Shown: one piece after another, positions 10,935 to 18,633 of the stretch
Position numbering within the stretch: the first letter of the stretch is position 1
How the letters are laid out: the number at the start of each line of letters is the position of its first letter
Origin: Pseudovibrio flavus
Lineage (GTDB): Bacteria; Pseudomonadota; Alphaproteobacteria; Rhizobiales; Stappiaceae
Assembly: GCF_009711345.1 (NCBI RefSeq)
Contig: NZ_SMMA01000055.1
Coordinates: 1-64,000, forward strand
Length of the DNA: 64,000 bases
Reading direction: 5' to 3'
The notes under the pieces: generated by a model
What the model was told of the DNA's origin: nothing
The model's database searches: none
The model's input: the letters and a program-made list of their open reading frames with translations, nothing else
Program-made: the position numbers and the translations under genes

Positions 10935-12389
10935 TTACTGGCGTGCGAGTGCCATTAGCTCAAGCGCTGCTTTCAGCGTTTTCGGATTCACGCCGTTTAC
11001 AAGGTCATCTGTTGGTGCTGCACTTGTCTGCCTAGCTGCTTGGTTACCATTGGCCGCGTCGGTTTGCTGGCTGGATTGCAGCTGAGGCTGCACCATTTGA
11101 ACGGCCTGAACTCCTTGAACCTGCCCACCTGCAGCATTGATCGCTTTGAGTGCATCCCCAAGGTCAGAATAGGTCTTAAGGTCGCCATCACTATTTGCCT
11201 GCTTCAACTCAAGCGAATTCATTTTGATCAGTTTGTTGAATGCCTCACTTGCCAGATCTGCATTATCACCGAAGCCTAGCTCTTGCAGATACTGTGAGGC
11301 GATTGCAGCAAGGCTCGGGGGCCTGTCGTCATAGTGATAGCCTGTGCTGCTCATCATTTGTCGTTGCCGCGTTTGCGAGAAGGCGGGATAGGCTTTAGCA
11401 AGGTTGAAAACCTTGGAGGTGTCAGGTTTTGGGATGAGCGCGGCAATCTCCACGTCTGCAAAAGGGCTGCCATCGATATCCGTTAGGTCTCGAAGGATCA
11501 CGAGGCCGCAGCCTGCTAGGTCTTTTCCCAGCGTTGCATTGCCGTTGTCTGTTACGGCCTTAACCGCAGACACAGTGGAGTTATTGGTAAGCGTAGAAAA
11601 GTCGTAGAAATTGAACGACTGTAAAGCGGCGTCGCTAGGCTGGCCTTCCATGGATTTTGATGCGAGGCTTAGCGCTAGGCCCGTCTCCATCAACGTATGA
11701 TGATACTGCAGTACCATTGTTGCGATTGGTATGAGTTCATCGCCTTGTTTGATCGCCGCTTTAGCGCCTTCTACCAAACTGGGCTTGCTGAATTTATCTT
11801 TCCAGTAATAGGCGAGCACTGCCAACGCATCAGTTGTGGTGCCGGAAATATCGGCTCCAATGTAAGGGCCATAGTATCGCTCCATGTAGGCGACGACACT
11901 TCTATCCATCAGCGTGTTTTTGAAAATGCCCAAATCAGGCCATCCGCTAAGGGGGAAGTCTTGAATGGATACGCGAGCACGATTGGTTTGCTTGTTGAAA
12001 GCTGGCTGCGGGCGTAACCCATCTCTAAATTCGTTCAGCGGGTTATCCTTGCCGAGGTTCTCGATGTACTCACCCGCATATCTTAGCGCGTCACCAATAG
12101 CAAAGAGATCGTAGATCGTATCAGCGCTATCAAATTGGTTGAGGCGCATTATTGCATTGTCGAGGGCCTCTTTTGCAGCTTTCGGCGGATCAGCCGGAGC
12201 AAGGCCCGTTAGCCATGTTTTGAAGGTATTGGCAAAGGCGCTCGCGGAGAAAAAGTAACTGGACTGCGACGCGGTTGATGAAAACAAAGCCGATCTCAGA
12301 ACTTCCACCATGGTTGAGATCTGGGCGGATTTTAAAATGTTGCGCGCATCTTGTACCGCGCTGCCATACAAAATAATGGGAGCCTGCAT
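10935..12389 (-). CDS. Hypothetical protein, 484 residues, unrecognised
   Basis: I do not recognise a family. The ATG at 12389 is chosen because GGAGGGG lies just upstream. There is no signal peptide or clear membrane segment. The body is mixed alpha-helical (residues 1-400) with several aromatic-rich stretches such as VAYMERYYGPYIG. The last 90 residues are glutamine- and alanine-rich (VQMVQPQLQSSQQ) and end in a helix. That low-complexity tail is reminiscent of secreted or surface-associated structural proteins but this is weak evidence. It stands alone between convergent ltaE and the heat-shock gene. Confidence 0.75.
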   Translation of the reverse strand: MQAPIILYGSAVQDARNILKSAQISTMVEVLRSALFSSTASQSSYFFSASAFANTFKTWLTGLAPADPPKAAKEALDNAIMRLNQFDSADTIYDLFAIGDALRYAGEYIENLGKDNPLNEFRDGLRPQPAFNKQTNRARVSIQDFPLSGWPDLGIFKNTLMDRSVVAYMERYYGPYIGADISGTTTDALAVLAYYWKDKFSKPSLVEGAKAAIKQGDELIPIATMVLQYHHTLMETGLALSLASKSMEGQPSDAALQSFNFYDFSTLTNNSTVSAVKAVTDNGNATLGKDLAGCGLVILRDLTDIDGSPFADVEIAALIPKPDTSKVFNLAKAYPAFSQTRQRQMMSSTGYHYDDRPPSLAAIASQYLQELGFGDNADLASEAFNKLIKMNSLELKQANSDGDLKTYSDLGDALKAINAAGGQVQGVQAVQMVQPQLQSSQQTDAANGNQAARQTSAAPTDDLVNGVNPKTLKAALELMALARQ

Positions 12390-12480
12390 CTTCCCCTCCA
12401 TTCATAAAATGCCAATTGGCAAAATGAAAACCTCATTAGGAAGACGGGCAGGGCGCTTGCTTGTGAAGCACAAACGCAAA

Positions 12481-12507
12481 GCGCCCCGTTCGGGATTAAC
12501 GGGGCGC
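12481..12507. repeat. Perfect 10-bp inverted repeat
   Basis: GCGCCCCGTT and AACGGGGCGC pair perfectly around a 7-base loop. It lies downstream of the heat-shock gene and upstream of the 484-residue gene on the minus strand. No T-run follows on either strand, so it is a poor terminator; it may protect mRNA ends or be a protein site. Confidence 0.5.
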
Positions 12508-12582
12508 ATGGGGTGTTGGTCGCCTGACGGGGAGAATCAGTGGGAGTCGCGACCAGGAGGAAGGCAGAAACGGCCTTTTATT

Positions 12583-13044
12583 TTAGTGCGTGCTTTCACC
12601 TTCAATCTGCTTAGGTGTTGTGCCTTCGCCAGCTTTGATTTCAATGCGGCGAGGTTTTGCAGCTTCTGGAAGCTCGCGAAGCAGATCAATGTGAAGCAAA
12701 CCGTGCTCCAAGGAAGCGCTGGATACGATTACGTATTCGGCGATCTGGAAATGACGCTCGAAGGCTCGGGAGGCGATTCCGCGATACAGAACCTCTCTGT
12801 CACCGGATTCGGCAGCTTTTTCGCCGCGAACTGTGAGGGAGTGTTCCTTCACTTCGATGCTCAGTTCACTTTCCTTAAAGCCCGCAACTGCCATGGTGAT
12901 ACGGTACTTGTTCTCTCCGGTCCGCTCGATGTTGTAAGGGGGGTAAGCGGAGTTCTGTTCTCCACCTTTGGAGTCCAGATGATTGAACAGTCGATCAAAC
13001 CCGACGGTTGAACGGTACAGCGGTGTGAAATCAAAATGTCTCAT
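12583..13044 (-). CDS. Small heat-shock protein, Hsp20/IbpA family
   Basis: ATP-independent holdase chaperone that binds unfolding proteins in the cytoplasm. The 153 residues open with MRHFDFTPLYRSTVGFDRLF, typical of class A rhizobial/IbpA-like members. The alpha-crystallin domain spans about residues 35-130 (YRITMAVAGF, then the SLTVRG strand and the GLLHIDL strand), followed by a short tail with KPRRIEIK. The start is preceded by GAGAGGA, which is sequestered in a ROSE-type hairpin, and an RpoH-like promoter lies further upstream, so expression should be heat-controlled twice. Confidence 0.95.
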   Translation of the reverse strand: MRHFDFTPLYRSTVGFDRLFNHLDSKGGEQNSAYPPYNIERTGENKYRITMAVAGFKESELSIEVKEHSLTVRGEKAAESGDREVLYRGIASRAFERHFQIAEYVIVSSASLEHGLLHIDLLRELPEAAKPRRIEIKAGEGTTPKQIEGESTH

Positions 13045-13047
13045 GGT

Positions 13048-13130
13048 TTTGTCCTCTCTTGAGCAACAAAGATTGGAGGCTATTTGCCCCTTGGTTCAGT
13101 CTTTCCGACCATTCCCATTCGTGGCGAATG
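13048..13130 (-). promoter_or_regulatory. ROSE-type RNA thermometer in hsp20 leader
   Basis: On the minus-strand mRNA, UUUGUUGCUC (13061-13070) pairs with GAGGACAAA (13048-13056) around an AAGA loop. The pairing is complete except for a single bulged G inside UUGCU, which is the hallmark of the last ROSE hairpin; the paired strand contains the Shine-Dalgarno sequence, seven bases from the ATG. Upstream, a perfect 6-bp hairpin (CATTCG/CGAATG, 13116-13130) and a GGGGC/GCCTC hairpin give the usual multi-hairpin leader. Confidence 0.8.
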
Positions 13131-13168
13131 AGCCGGTAACAGACCCGTCTTCGGCGCCTGTACCTAAA

Positions 13169-13197
13169 CATTTATGATGGGGTTTTCCGGTTTCAAG
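13169..13197 (-). promoter_or_regulatory. Probable RpoH (sigma32) promoter of hsp20
   Basis: Reading the minus strand, CTTGAA (13192-13197) matches the RpoH -35 element. Seventeen bases after CTTG comes CATAAATG (13169-13176), close to the alphaproteobacterial RpoH -10 pattern; a CCCCAT also lies between them. Transcription would begin about 120 bases before the ATG, leaving room for the thermometer. Confidence 0.6.
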
Positions 13198-13324
13198 AGA
13201 GGTGGAGAAAAATTAATTCGCCGCTGAATAGTACATGAACAGTTGCTTCCGCTTCGGTTCAAAGAGCCCGCGCTACCTTGGCTTCAATTGATCACTTGTG
13301 ATCCCAAGCTGGAGGAGCCGGAAG

Positions 13325-13708
13325 ATGCGCAAGAACATTATCGTAGCCCAGATCGCGGGTATTTTGATTTCTGGCGGCATGACCATGAACGGGGCCAGTG
13401 CAGAAATTCTGCCAACCGTTTTAACAAATTCGTCCCAGACTCAGATCGCTGCAAACGTTGAACAGGTTCATCACAGAAAGTGGCGCGGACATAGAATTTC
13501 CGAGCGCCGCGCTGTGCGTATTGCCAAGCGAATGGGCTTTCGCAAAATCTTGGCGGTTCGTGACAAAGGCGACGTTTACGTTGTGCGTGCCAAGGCCCCG
13601 CATCGTTACCGCGCACGCATCGTAATCAATGCCTTTAACGGTCAGGTTATTGCGGTGCGCCCAATCCACAAACGACCAAACTATGGCTGGTACGGCCACT
13701 GGCACTAA
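13325..13708 (+). CDS. Secreted PepSY-like small protein (first of two)
   Basis: A 127-residue exported protein. The ATG at 13325 is chosen because GGAGGAGCCGGAAG precedes it; the frame opens at 13298. Residues 1-28 form a signal peptide ending near ASAE. The C-terminal half is basic, with an alpha-helix (ERRAVRIAKRMGF), then strands (VYVVRAKAPH and ARIVINAFNGQVIAVRP), resembling a PepSY-type fold. The next gene encodes a protein of the same architecture. Function is unknown; PepSY proteins are often periplasmic inhibitors or sensors. Confidence 0.8.
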   Translation: MRKNIIVAQIAGILISGGMTMNGASAEILPTVLTNSSQTQIAANVEQVHHRKWRGHRISERRAVRIAKRMGFRKILAVRDKGDVYVVRAKAPHRYRARIVINAFNGQVIAVRPIHKRPNYGWYGHWH

Positions 13709-13726
13709 GTGTCTCTACTTTCAAAA

Positions 13727-13802
13727 GTTATACCCGCCCACTGCATCATGAACGCTAGATGAACGAGTGCTTCCGAAAGCGTTCAAACTGGGCGGGCTAT
13801 AC
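13727..13802. repeat. Large imperfect inverted repeat between the two PepSY-like genes
   Basis: TTATACCCGCCCA (13728-13740) faces TGGGCGGGCTATA (13789-13801) across about 48 bases that hold nested pairings (AACGC with GCGTT and GCTT with AAGC). It would fold into one long RNA arm. It lacks a T-run, so it may be a processing or stability element, or a repeat unit. Confidence 0.45.
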
Positions 13803-13855
13803 CAACATTCAGAAAAACAAATCCAAGATTAAATTAACAAAAAATCGGTAAGAAA

Positions 13856-14209
13856 ATGTTGTCACTTCGTCGTTGCCTGAGCGCGTCTATCCTACTTGCT
13901 GCTGCTTCCACTATGGCTGTTCCTGCGTTTGCGGCGCAGGCTCTGCCAATCGCACCTGCTGTTGCATCTGCTGCTGATGTCGCCTCCATGAACATGGTTG
14001 AGGTTCACTATCCGGTTCACCACCGCGTAAACCGTAAGGAAGCTCGCCGTATCGTTCGCCGTCAGGGTTATGCTCTGATCAAGAGCATCGAACGCCGTGG
14101 TGACCGCTGGGTCGTTCGTGCAAGCCGCACCAAACTGGGCGCACACACCTGGCGTATCGTTGTGAGTGCTCGCAACGGTCGCATTCTCAGCGAAGTCCGC
14201 GTTCGCTAA
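13856..14209 (+). CDS. Secreted PepSY-like small protein (second of two)
   Basis: A 117-residue paralogue of the preceding secreted protein. The signal peptide covers residues 1-26 (cleavage near AFA-AQ). The C-terminal part has the same layout: NRKEARRIVRRQGY helix, then WVVRASRT and WRIVVSARNGRILSEVRV strands. The upstream region is AT-rich with a weak AAGAAA site before the ATG. It ends at a strong terminator, so the pair may be one unit. Confidence 0.82.
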   Translation: MLSLRRCLSASILLAAASTMAVPAFAAQALPIAPAVASAADVASMNMVEVHYPVHHRVNRKEARRIVRRQGYALIKSIERRGDRWVVRASRTKLGAHTWRIVVSARNGRILSEVRVR

Positions 14210-14216
14210 CCGATTT

Positions 14217-14248
14217 AGCCCCCTCAAAATTTGAGGGGGCTATTTTTT
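14217..14248 (+). terminator. Rho-independent terminator
   Basis: A 12-bp perfect stem (AGCCCCCTCAAA/TTTGAGGGGGCT) is followed by ATTTTTT, after the second PepSY-like gene. Confidence 0.92.
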
Positions 14249-14330
14249 AGCTCTGTCGGCTGTCACGTTCCTGCGCTATTCAGAAATCTCCGGTTGCGTC
14301 TCTTTATGAGGGAAGGGTATCACCTGAGTT

Positions 14331-15305
14331 ATGTTGCAAAAACTTAAAGGCACGGCATTGGCGATGGAGCTGACCGCAAGCGAAGGAAACCCTATTCCTG
14401 CAAACAGCACCGTTGGTTCGGTAAAGACCAAGGATGGTGTTTCGTTGCGGTGGGCACGTTTTGCCCCAACCGGTGGTGGCCTGAAGGGCACTGTCACCTT
14501 GGTGCAGGGGCGCGCAGAATTCATCGAGAAGTATTTCGAGGTGATCAGCGAGCTTCAGGCACGCGGGTTTTACGTTGTGACCTTTGACCTGCGCGGGCAG
14601 GGTGGCTCTCAACGGCTGTTACCAGACCCGCTTCGTGGCCATGTCGATAGTTTCGATGAATATGTCACCGACCTGCTTTGCATCATGGAAGAGGTTGTGC
14701 TGAGCAATTGTCCAGGCCCGCATTATCTTCTTGCCCATTCCACGGGCGGTGCAGTTGCACTACTGGCGCATAAGCGCTTGAAGACCATGATTGATCGTGC
14801 GGTCTTCTCTTCCCCTCTCATTGAGCTTGAAATGAACAGGCGCGCTCTTCGTGCTAGCCGTCTTTTGGCCCAGTCTCTCATTTGGATCGGCATGAATGGG
14901 CGTTATGTACCGGGCGGCAACAGCAGCCTCTACTGCGATTTTGAAGAGAATAAGCAGACAAGCGACGAACGCCGCTTCAAGCGCATGGTCGATATTTTGA
15001 AAGAAAATCCGTCGCTTGGTGTGGGTTCGCCGACGATCGGCTGGTTCCATGCCTGTTCGCGTGCTCTTGCCAAGTTCAAAGAGGAGCGGTTCGGCTTCAG
15101 CCTCGACGTACCATCACTTGTGATTACTGCCGGTGCCGACCGCATCGTTTCCAGTGATGCGGCCGAAGAGCTTTGCAGGACGAGCCCCGCGCTCGGCTTT
15201 TTGCAGGTCCGCGGATCCAACCATGAAATCATGATGGAGCGCGACTGGTTCCGAGAGCAGTTCTGGGCCGCGTTTGATGCGTTTATTCCAGGCGCTGGAG
15301 ATTAG
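14331..15305 (+). CDS. Alpha/beta hydrolase, serine aminopeptidase S33/monoacylglycerol-lipase type
   Basis: A 324-residue hydrolase related to lysophospholipase PldB/monoglyceride lipase. The oxyanion strand VTLVQGRAEF near residue 63, the FDLRGQGGSQR segment and the nucleophile elbow LLAHSTGGAVAL (Ser near residue 138) are clear. The late VITAGADRIV and RGSNHEIMMERD supply the Asp and His. It likely cleaves acyl esters of lipids. The start at 14331 is kept although spacing to GGGAAGG is long; an ATG at 14364 is possible. Confidence 0.88.
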   Translation: MLQKLKGTALAMELTASEGNPIPANSTVGSVKTKDGVSLRWARFAPTGGGLKGTVTLVQGRAEFIEKYFEVISELQARGFYVVTFDLRGQGGSQRLLPDPLRGHVDSFDEYVTDLLCIMEEVVLSNCPGPHYLLAHSTGGAVALLAHKRLKTMIDRAVFSSPLIELEMNRRALRASRLLAQSLIWIGMNGRYVPGGNSSLYCDFEENKQTSDERRFKRMVDILKENPSLGVGSPTIGWFHACSRALAKFKEERFGFSLDVPSLVITAGADRIVSSDAAEELCRTSPALGFLQVRGSNHEIMMERDWFREQFWAAFDAFIPGAGD

Positions 15306-15308
15306 CGC

Positions 15309-16097
15309 CTATTTAACCTGCGACAGTTCCTTGAGTAGTTGGTCGTGCAAGCGTGGATCGCCAGATACCACGACACGGCCACCGTTTTCGCAGTTGCCAC
15401 CGGTCCAGTTGGTAACGAGAGCGCCTGCGCCTTCCAGAATTGGAATAAGGGCGTGGATGTCATAGATCTGTAGGCCGGACTCAATCACGCAGTCAGCGCA
15501 CCCTGCCGCAACCATCGCGTAGCCATAGCAGTCTGTGCCATAGCGGGCGAGGCGAACTTGCCGTTCGATGTTGTCATAGGCTGGGCGCTCGCTCTCGGTG
15601 AAGAGGGTAGGCGTTGTCGTGAGCATGATCGCTTGGGAAAGGTCTGAGCAGCTACGCACCTTCAACTGGCGCTCGCCTACGGGGCCTTTGTACCAAGCTG
15701 TTTGTGTGTCTCCCCAGTAGCGCTCACGGCCATATGGCTGGCTTAACATGCCTAGCTGTGCTTTGCCCTTGTGGCGCAGGCCGATAAGAGAGCCCCAAAG
15801 CGGAATGCCCGTGATAAAGGCGCGTGTACCATCTACAGGGTCAAGAACCCACACGTTCTCACTGTCTTCGTTCATGCGGCCGTGTTCTTCACCGATGATG
15901 CCATGGTCTGGATAGCGCTCGTTGATGAGAGCACGGATGGCCAGTTCAGCATCACGGTCGGCAACGGTCACGGGGTCGAAGCCTTGCTCCAGCTTGTTGT
16001 CCACGCTGAAACCACTGCGGAAATGCTTCATGGTTTCGTTGTCGGCGGCGTCTGCAAGCTCGTGAAGAAACTCAATAGGAACGGGTGTGTTCAGCAT
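15309..16097 (-). CDS. hisN: Histidinol-phosphatase, inositol monophosphatase family
   Basis: Probably removes phosphate from L-histidinol phosphate in histidine synthesis, the HisN activity of the inositol monophosphatase superfamily. The 262 residues from ATG 16097 hold the metal site motifs GEEHG and VLDPVDGTRAF, and the C-terminal QIYDIHALIPILEGAGA with the catalytic Asp. HisN-type members differ from SuhB in the GTRAFITG segment, which is present here. The frame extends to a TTG at 16139 with no binding site. It converges with the upstream hydrolase (3-base gap). Confidence 0.87.
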   Translation of the reverse strand: MLNTPVPIEFLHELADAADNETMKHFRSGFSVDNKLEQGFDPVTVADRDAELAIRALINERYPDHGIIGEEHGRMNEDSENVWVLDPVDGTRAFITGIPLWGSLIGLRHKGKAQLGMLSQPYGRERYWGDTQTAWYKGPVGERQLKVRSCSDLSQAIMLTTTPTLFTESERPAYDNIERQVRLARYGTDCYGYAMVAAGCADCVIESGLQIYDIHALIPILEGAGALVTNWTGGNCENGGRVVVSGDPRLHDQLLKELSQVK

Positions 16098-16330
16098 GGG
16101 ATCATGCGCCTTGAGATTAAGAGGATGTTGTAGGCGCAACCTAAGCGGAAAACGGTGAGGGGTAAACGGCTAAGGCAAGGATTAGAGGCGACCCTCTGGA
16201 AAACGATGAGGGAACCTAAAAGTCAGGCCACTTCAAAGCCGGATTTGCTGTGCGGGCAGGAGTGCAGGGTAAGCGATCTCCACGACTGCTCTTCTCTACC
16301 CCAAGTTTATACTGGAGTGCGTAAAAGCCC

Positions 16331-16359
16331 TTGACAATGCTGCGATGCAAACTAATTAT
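16331..16359 (+). promoter_or_regulatory. Sigma70-type promoter of small RNA
   Basis: A perfect TTGACA (16331-16336) is followed by a 17-base spacer and AATTAT (16354-16359), with TATATT overlapping. Start is expected near 16365. Confidence 0.75.
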
Positions 16360-16364
16360 ATTGC

Positions 16365-16449
16365 AGTGCGGTATTTATACCGCTTCGCCCTCCTTGGGCG
16401 TTTCCTCCCTAGACTTTTGGCCGCCGATAGAATGGGCGGCCTTTTTTTT
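16365..16449 (+). ncRNA. Trans-acting small RNA, mmgR/suhB (alpha-r8)-like
   Basis: A stand-alone RNA gene of about 85 bases with its own consensus promoter and terminator and no open reading frame. Three hairpins follow each other: GCGGTA/TACCGC (16368-16383), CGCCC/GGGCG (16386-16400) with UCCUU in the loop, and the terminator GGCCGCC/GGCGGCC (16419-16441) followed by eight T. The single strand between hairpins 2 and 3 holds UUUCCUCCCU, an anti-Shine-Dalgarno motif. Size, order and the CCUCC motifs match what I remember of the mmgR (formerly suhB, alpha-r8) family of rhizobial RNAs. It lies next to an inositol-monophosphatase family gene, as described for that family. Likely represses mRNAs by pairing at ribosome binding sites, probably with Hfq. 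Confidence 0.8.
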
Positions 16450-16469
16450 GGAAGGATGCCGGTTGAGGT

Positions 16470-17408
16470 TTACTCAGCAGCGGCTGCAAGCGAGCCAAAG
16501 TCTGTCAGGCCGTAATGCATAAACTCGTTTGCAAAGCGGAACAGACGCTTCTTCACATCTAGATGCCCATCGTGCAGGCGATGGTTTTCCTCATCCATGT
16601 ACAGGGCGCGATTCACCTCGATCTGCAGCGCATGGATGTTTTTGGCCGGTCTTCCATAATGCTCGGTGATAAAACCGCCAGCGTATGGCTTGTTTTTCAC
16701 AACGTGGAAGCCCAGGTCGGAAAGAATCTCGTAGGCTGCGTATGTCAGCTCCGGCGCGCAGCTGCTGCCATAGCGATCCCCTAGAATGATGTCTGCCTTC
16801 TTGCCGGTTACCTTAGCCTGAGAGCAGGAAGGCATGGAGTGACAGTCAACAAGGATAGCGTGCCCGAATTTTTTCCTGCATGCGGAAAGTTGGCCAAGCA
16901 AAACAGCATGATAAGGCTTGTAGAGCGTATCAATTCGCTCCAGCCCTTCTTCCACCGGAATACGGTGGCGGTAGACCTCACGCTTCTCGCTAACCACTTT
17001 TGCGATGGTTCCAAGACCGTAGCCAACGCGCAAAGAACGAGAATTAACGTAGCTTGGCAGACGGCCAACAAACATCTTCGGGTCCAGCTCATACGGTTCC
17101 CGATTCACGTCTAGATAGACACGAGGGAAGTTTGCGCTGAGTAACGGAGCGCCCAAAGACGGGACGTCAGCATAAAGCAAGTCGAGGAAGGCATCTTCAG
17201 AGCGGCGGATCTGATGGTGATCCAAACGCGATGCTTCCACAAAGCTTTTAAGGTAATGGCGGCCGGAGTGCGGAGAATTGAAAACGAACGGTACACGCCA
17301 GTAAGAAGGAGCAGTCAGCTCAAACGGCTCACACTGTTCAGCGTGAGATGGATGGCTGTTGTACTCTTCAACAATCTTCATTTCTTGTGCACTTTGTCTT
17401 GCCGACAA
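16470..17408 (-). CDS. N-formylglutamate amidohydrolase
   Basis: Hydrolyses N-formylglutamate (histidine degradation) or a related N-acyl amino acid; family PF05013. The 312 residues include FVFNSPHSGRHY near residue 42, RSEDAFLD, NFPRVYLDVNRE, ILVDCHSMPS and the late LQIEVNRALYM, all family hallmarks with metal-binding His and Glu. I take the TTG at 17408 as start since GGGAGG lies six bases upstream; the next ATG (17381) has only a poor site. The stop abuts the small RNA terminator on the other strand. Confidence 0.9.
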   Translation of the reverse strand: MSARQSAQEMKIVEEYNSHPSHAEQCEPFELTAPSYWRVPFVFNSPHSGRHYLKSFVEASRLDHHQIRRSEDAFLDLLYADVPSLGAPLLSANFPRVYLDVNREPYELDPKMFVGRLPSYVNSRSLRVGYGLGTIAKVVSEKREVYRHRIPVEEGLERIDTLYKPYHAVLLGQLSACRKKFGHAILVDCHSMPSCSQAKVTGKKADIILGDRYGSSCAPELTYAAYEILSDLGFHVVKNKPYAGGFITEHYGRPAKNIHALQIEVNRALYMDEENHRLHDGHLDVKKRLFRFANEFMHYGLTDFGSLAAAAE

Positions 17409-17595
17409 ACGACGCCTCCCTTTTTGGTTTAGTTGTCATGCCTGCAGAGCGAAGGTAATGTCCACAGTTGGTTGGCTTTCAAATCAAATACTAGTGATTC
17501 TATGTATATTGTCGAGCCTACTAAGTTATAAGATGAAATTCTGACAACCTCAGGGTTGTTTATCGTTACCTCATACGACGGATTGGTACTAATAG

Positions 17596-17955
17596 ATGTC
17601 TCGAATTCTGCTTGCGGAAGATGACAATGATATGCGTCTGTTCCTAGCCAAGGCTCTTGAGCGGGCCGGCTATGACGTTGTCTCATTCGATAATGGCCGG
17701 AGCGCGTACGAGCGGATTTGCGAAGAACCTTTTACCTTGTTGCTAACAGATATAGTTATGCCCGAGATGGATGGCATTGAGCTTGCGCGCAAAGCAACGC
17801 AGCTCGATCCAGACTTAAAGGTTATGTTTATTACAGGTTTTGCGGCTGTAGCGCTGAATCCTGATTCCAAAACGCCAAAGGATTCCAAGGTCCTTTCCAA
17901 GCCATTTCACCTAAGGGATCTGGTTCAGGAAGTGGAAAGAATGTTGGTAGCCTAA
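17596..17955 (+). CDS. cpdR: Response regulator CpdR (ClpXP adaptor)
   Basis: Single-domain receiver of 119 residues, nearly identical in pattern to Caulobacter CpdR (MSRILLAEDDNDMR start, DGIELARKATQLDPD, FITGFAAVALN). The phosphoacceptor is Asp52 (LLLTDIVMPEMDG), with Thr80 and Lys102 completing the switch. In its unphosphorylated form CpdR binds ClpX and primes degradation of cell-cycle proteins; CckA-ChpT phosphorylation turns it off. A GATTC (CcrM methylation) site lies at 17496-17500 in the promoter region. RcdA, its partner, is encoded at 55.8 kb. Confidence 0.95.
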   Translation: MSRILLAEDDNDMRLFLAKALERAGYDVVSFDNGRSAYERICEEPFTLLLTDIVMPEMDGIELARKATQLDPDLKVMFITGFAAVALNPDSKTPKDSKVLSKPFHLRDLVQEVERMLVA

Positions 17956-17963
17956 GAAATTCA

Positions 17964-17994
17964 GGGCTGATGTGGAAATAAGCCCGCTTTTTTT
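17964..17994 (+). terminator. Terminator after cpdR
   Basis: A 5-bp GGGCT/AGCCC stem with a 12-base loop is followed by GC and seven T. Modest stem but good U-tract. Confidence 0.65.
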
Positions 17995-18085
17995 GAATTT
18001 GGCCTTGCGCCGTTTCAAAATAGCCCTTATACGGCTCTCCACCGCAGCAAAACGGGCCGGTAACGGTTCGGCTGCAACGAAATTA

Positions 18086-18160
<75 letters not shown>

Positions 18161-18358
18161 TTTTCGGTGAGATACGGCATCCGGGATACGTCTCTCACTC
18201 AGATGCCTCGATACATTACCTGCGCCGCGAAAAGTGAATTGCTTTTATGCTGCGCGGAGTGTTATCAGGGGTTCCATCGGCGCCTAGGCGCTATTTTTGT
18301 TGGCGGATCATGCTTGGTCAGGGTCCAAAGGAAATCATCCCGACCAGGGGAAAAGACA

Positions 18359-18484
18359 ATGAAGATTAAGAACTCTCTCAAGGCTCTGATGGGTCGTCAT
18401 CGTGAAAACCGCATGGTTCGCCGTCGTGGTCGCGTATACATCATTAATAAGAAAGCACCTCGCTTCAAAGCTCGTCAGGGCTAA
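18359..18484 (+). CDS. rpmJ: 50S ribosomal protein L36, zinc-free form
   Basis: A 41-residue large-subunit protein of the extended, cysteine-free (YkgO) type: it starts [18 protein letters not shown] and ends FKARQG, with no zinc-binding cysteine. GGGGAAAAG precedes the ATG. It stands alone after tRNA-Val and ends at a strong terminator. Confidence 0.96.
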   Translation: MKIKNSLKALMGRHRENRMVRRRGRVYIINKKAPRFKARQG

Positions 18485-18535
18485 TATAAAGAGCTAAGGC
18501 TCTTTTGAAGTGACCCGCTTTTCTTAGGGTTGAAG

Positions 18536-18576
18536 ACCGCATTAGGAAGTGAGATGCTCTCCTAATGCGGTTTTTT
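18536..18576 (+). terminator. Terminator after L36 gene
   Basis: A 12-bp perfect stem (ACCGCATTAGGA/TCCTAATGCGGT) with a 12-base loop ends in six T. It overlaps the open frame upstream of the next gene, which argues for a later start there. Confidence 0.93.
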
Positions 18577-18633
18577 GCGTTTGTATCTTGTGTTGCATCT
18601 CTACCGCTTCGTTCCTTACGAGAACGAAAGGCG

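Noticed and set aside
16331-16522. 63-residue frame over the small RNA
   Set aside because: It would begin inside the -35 element and run through the terminator hairpin; the RNA-gene reading is far better.
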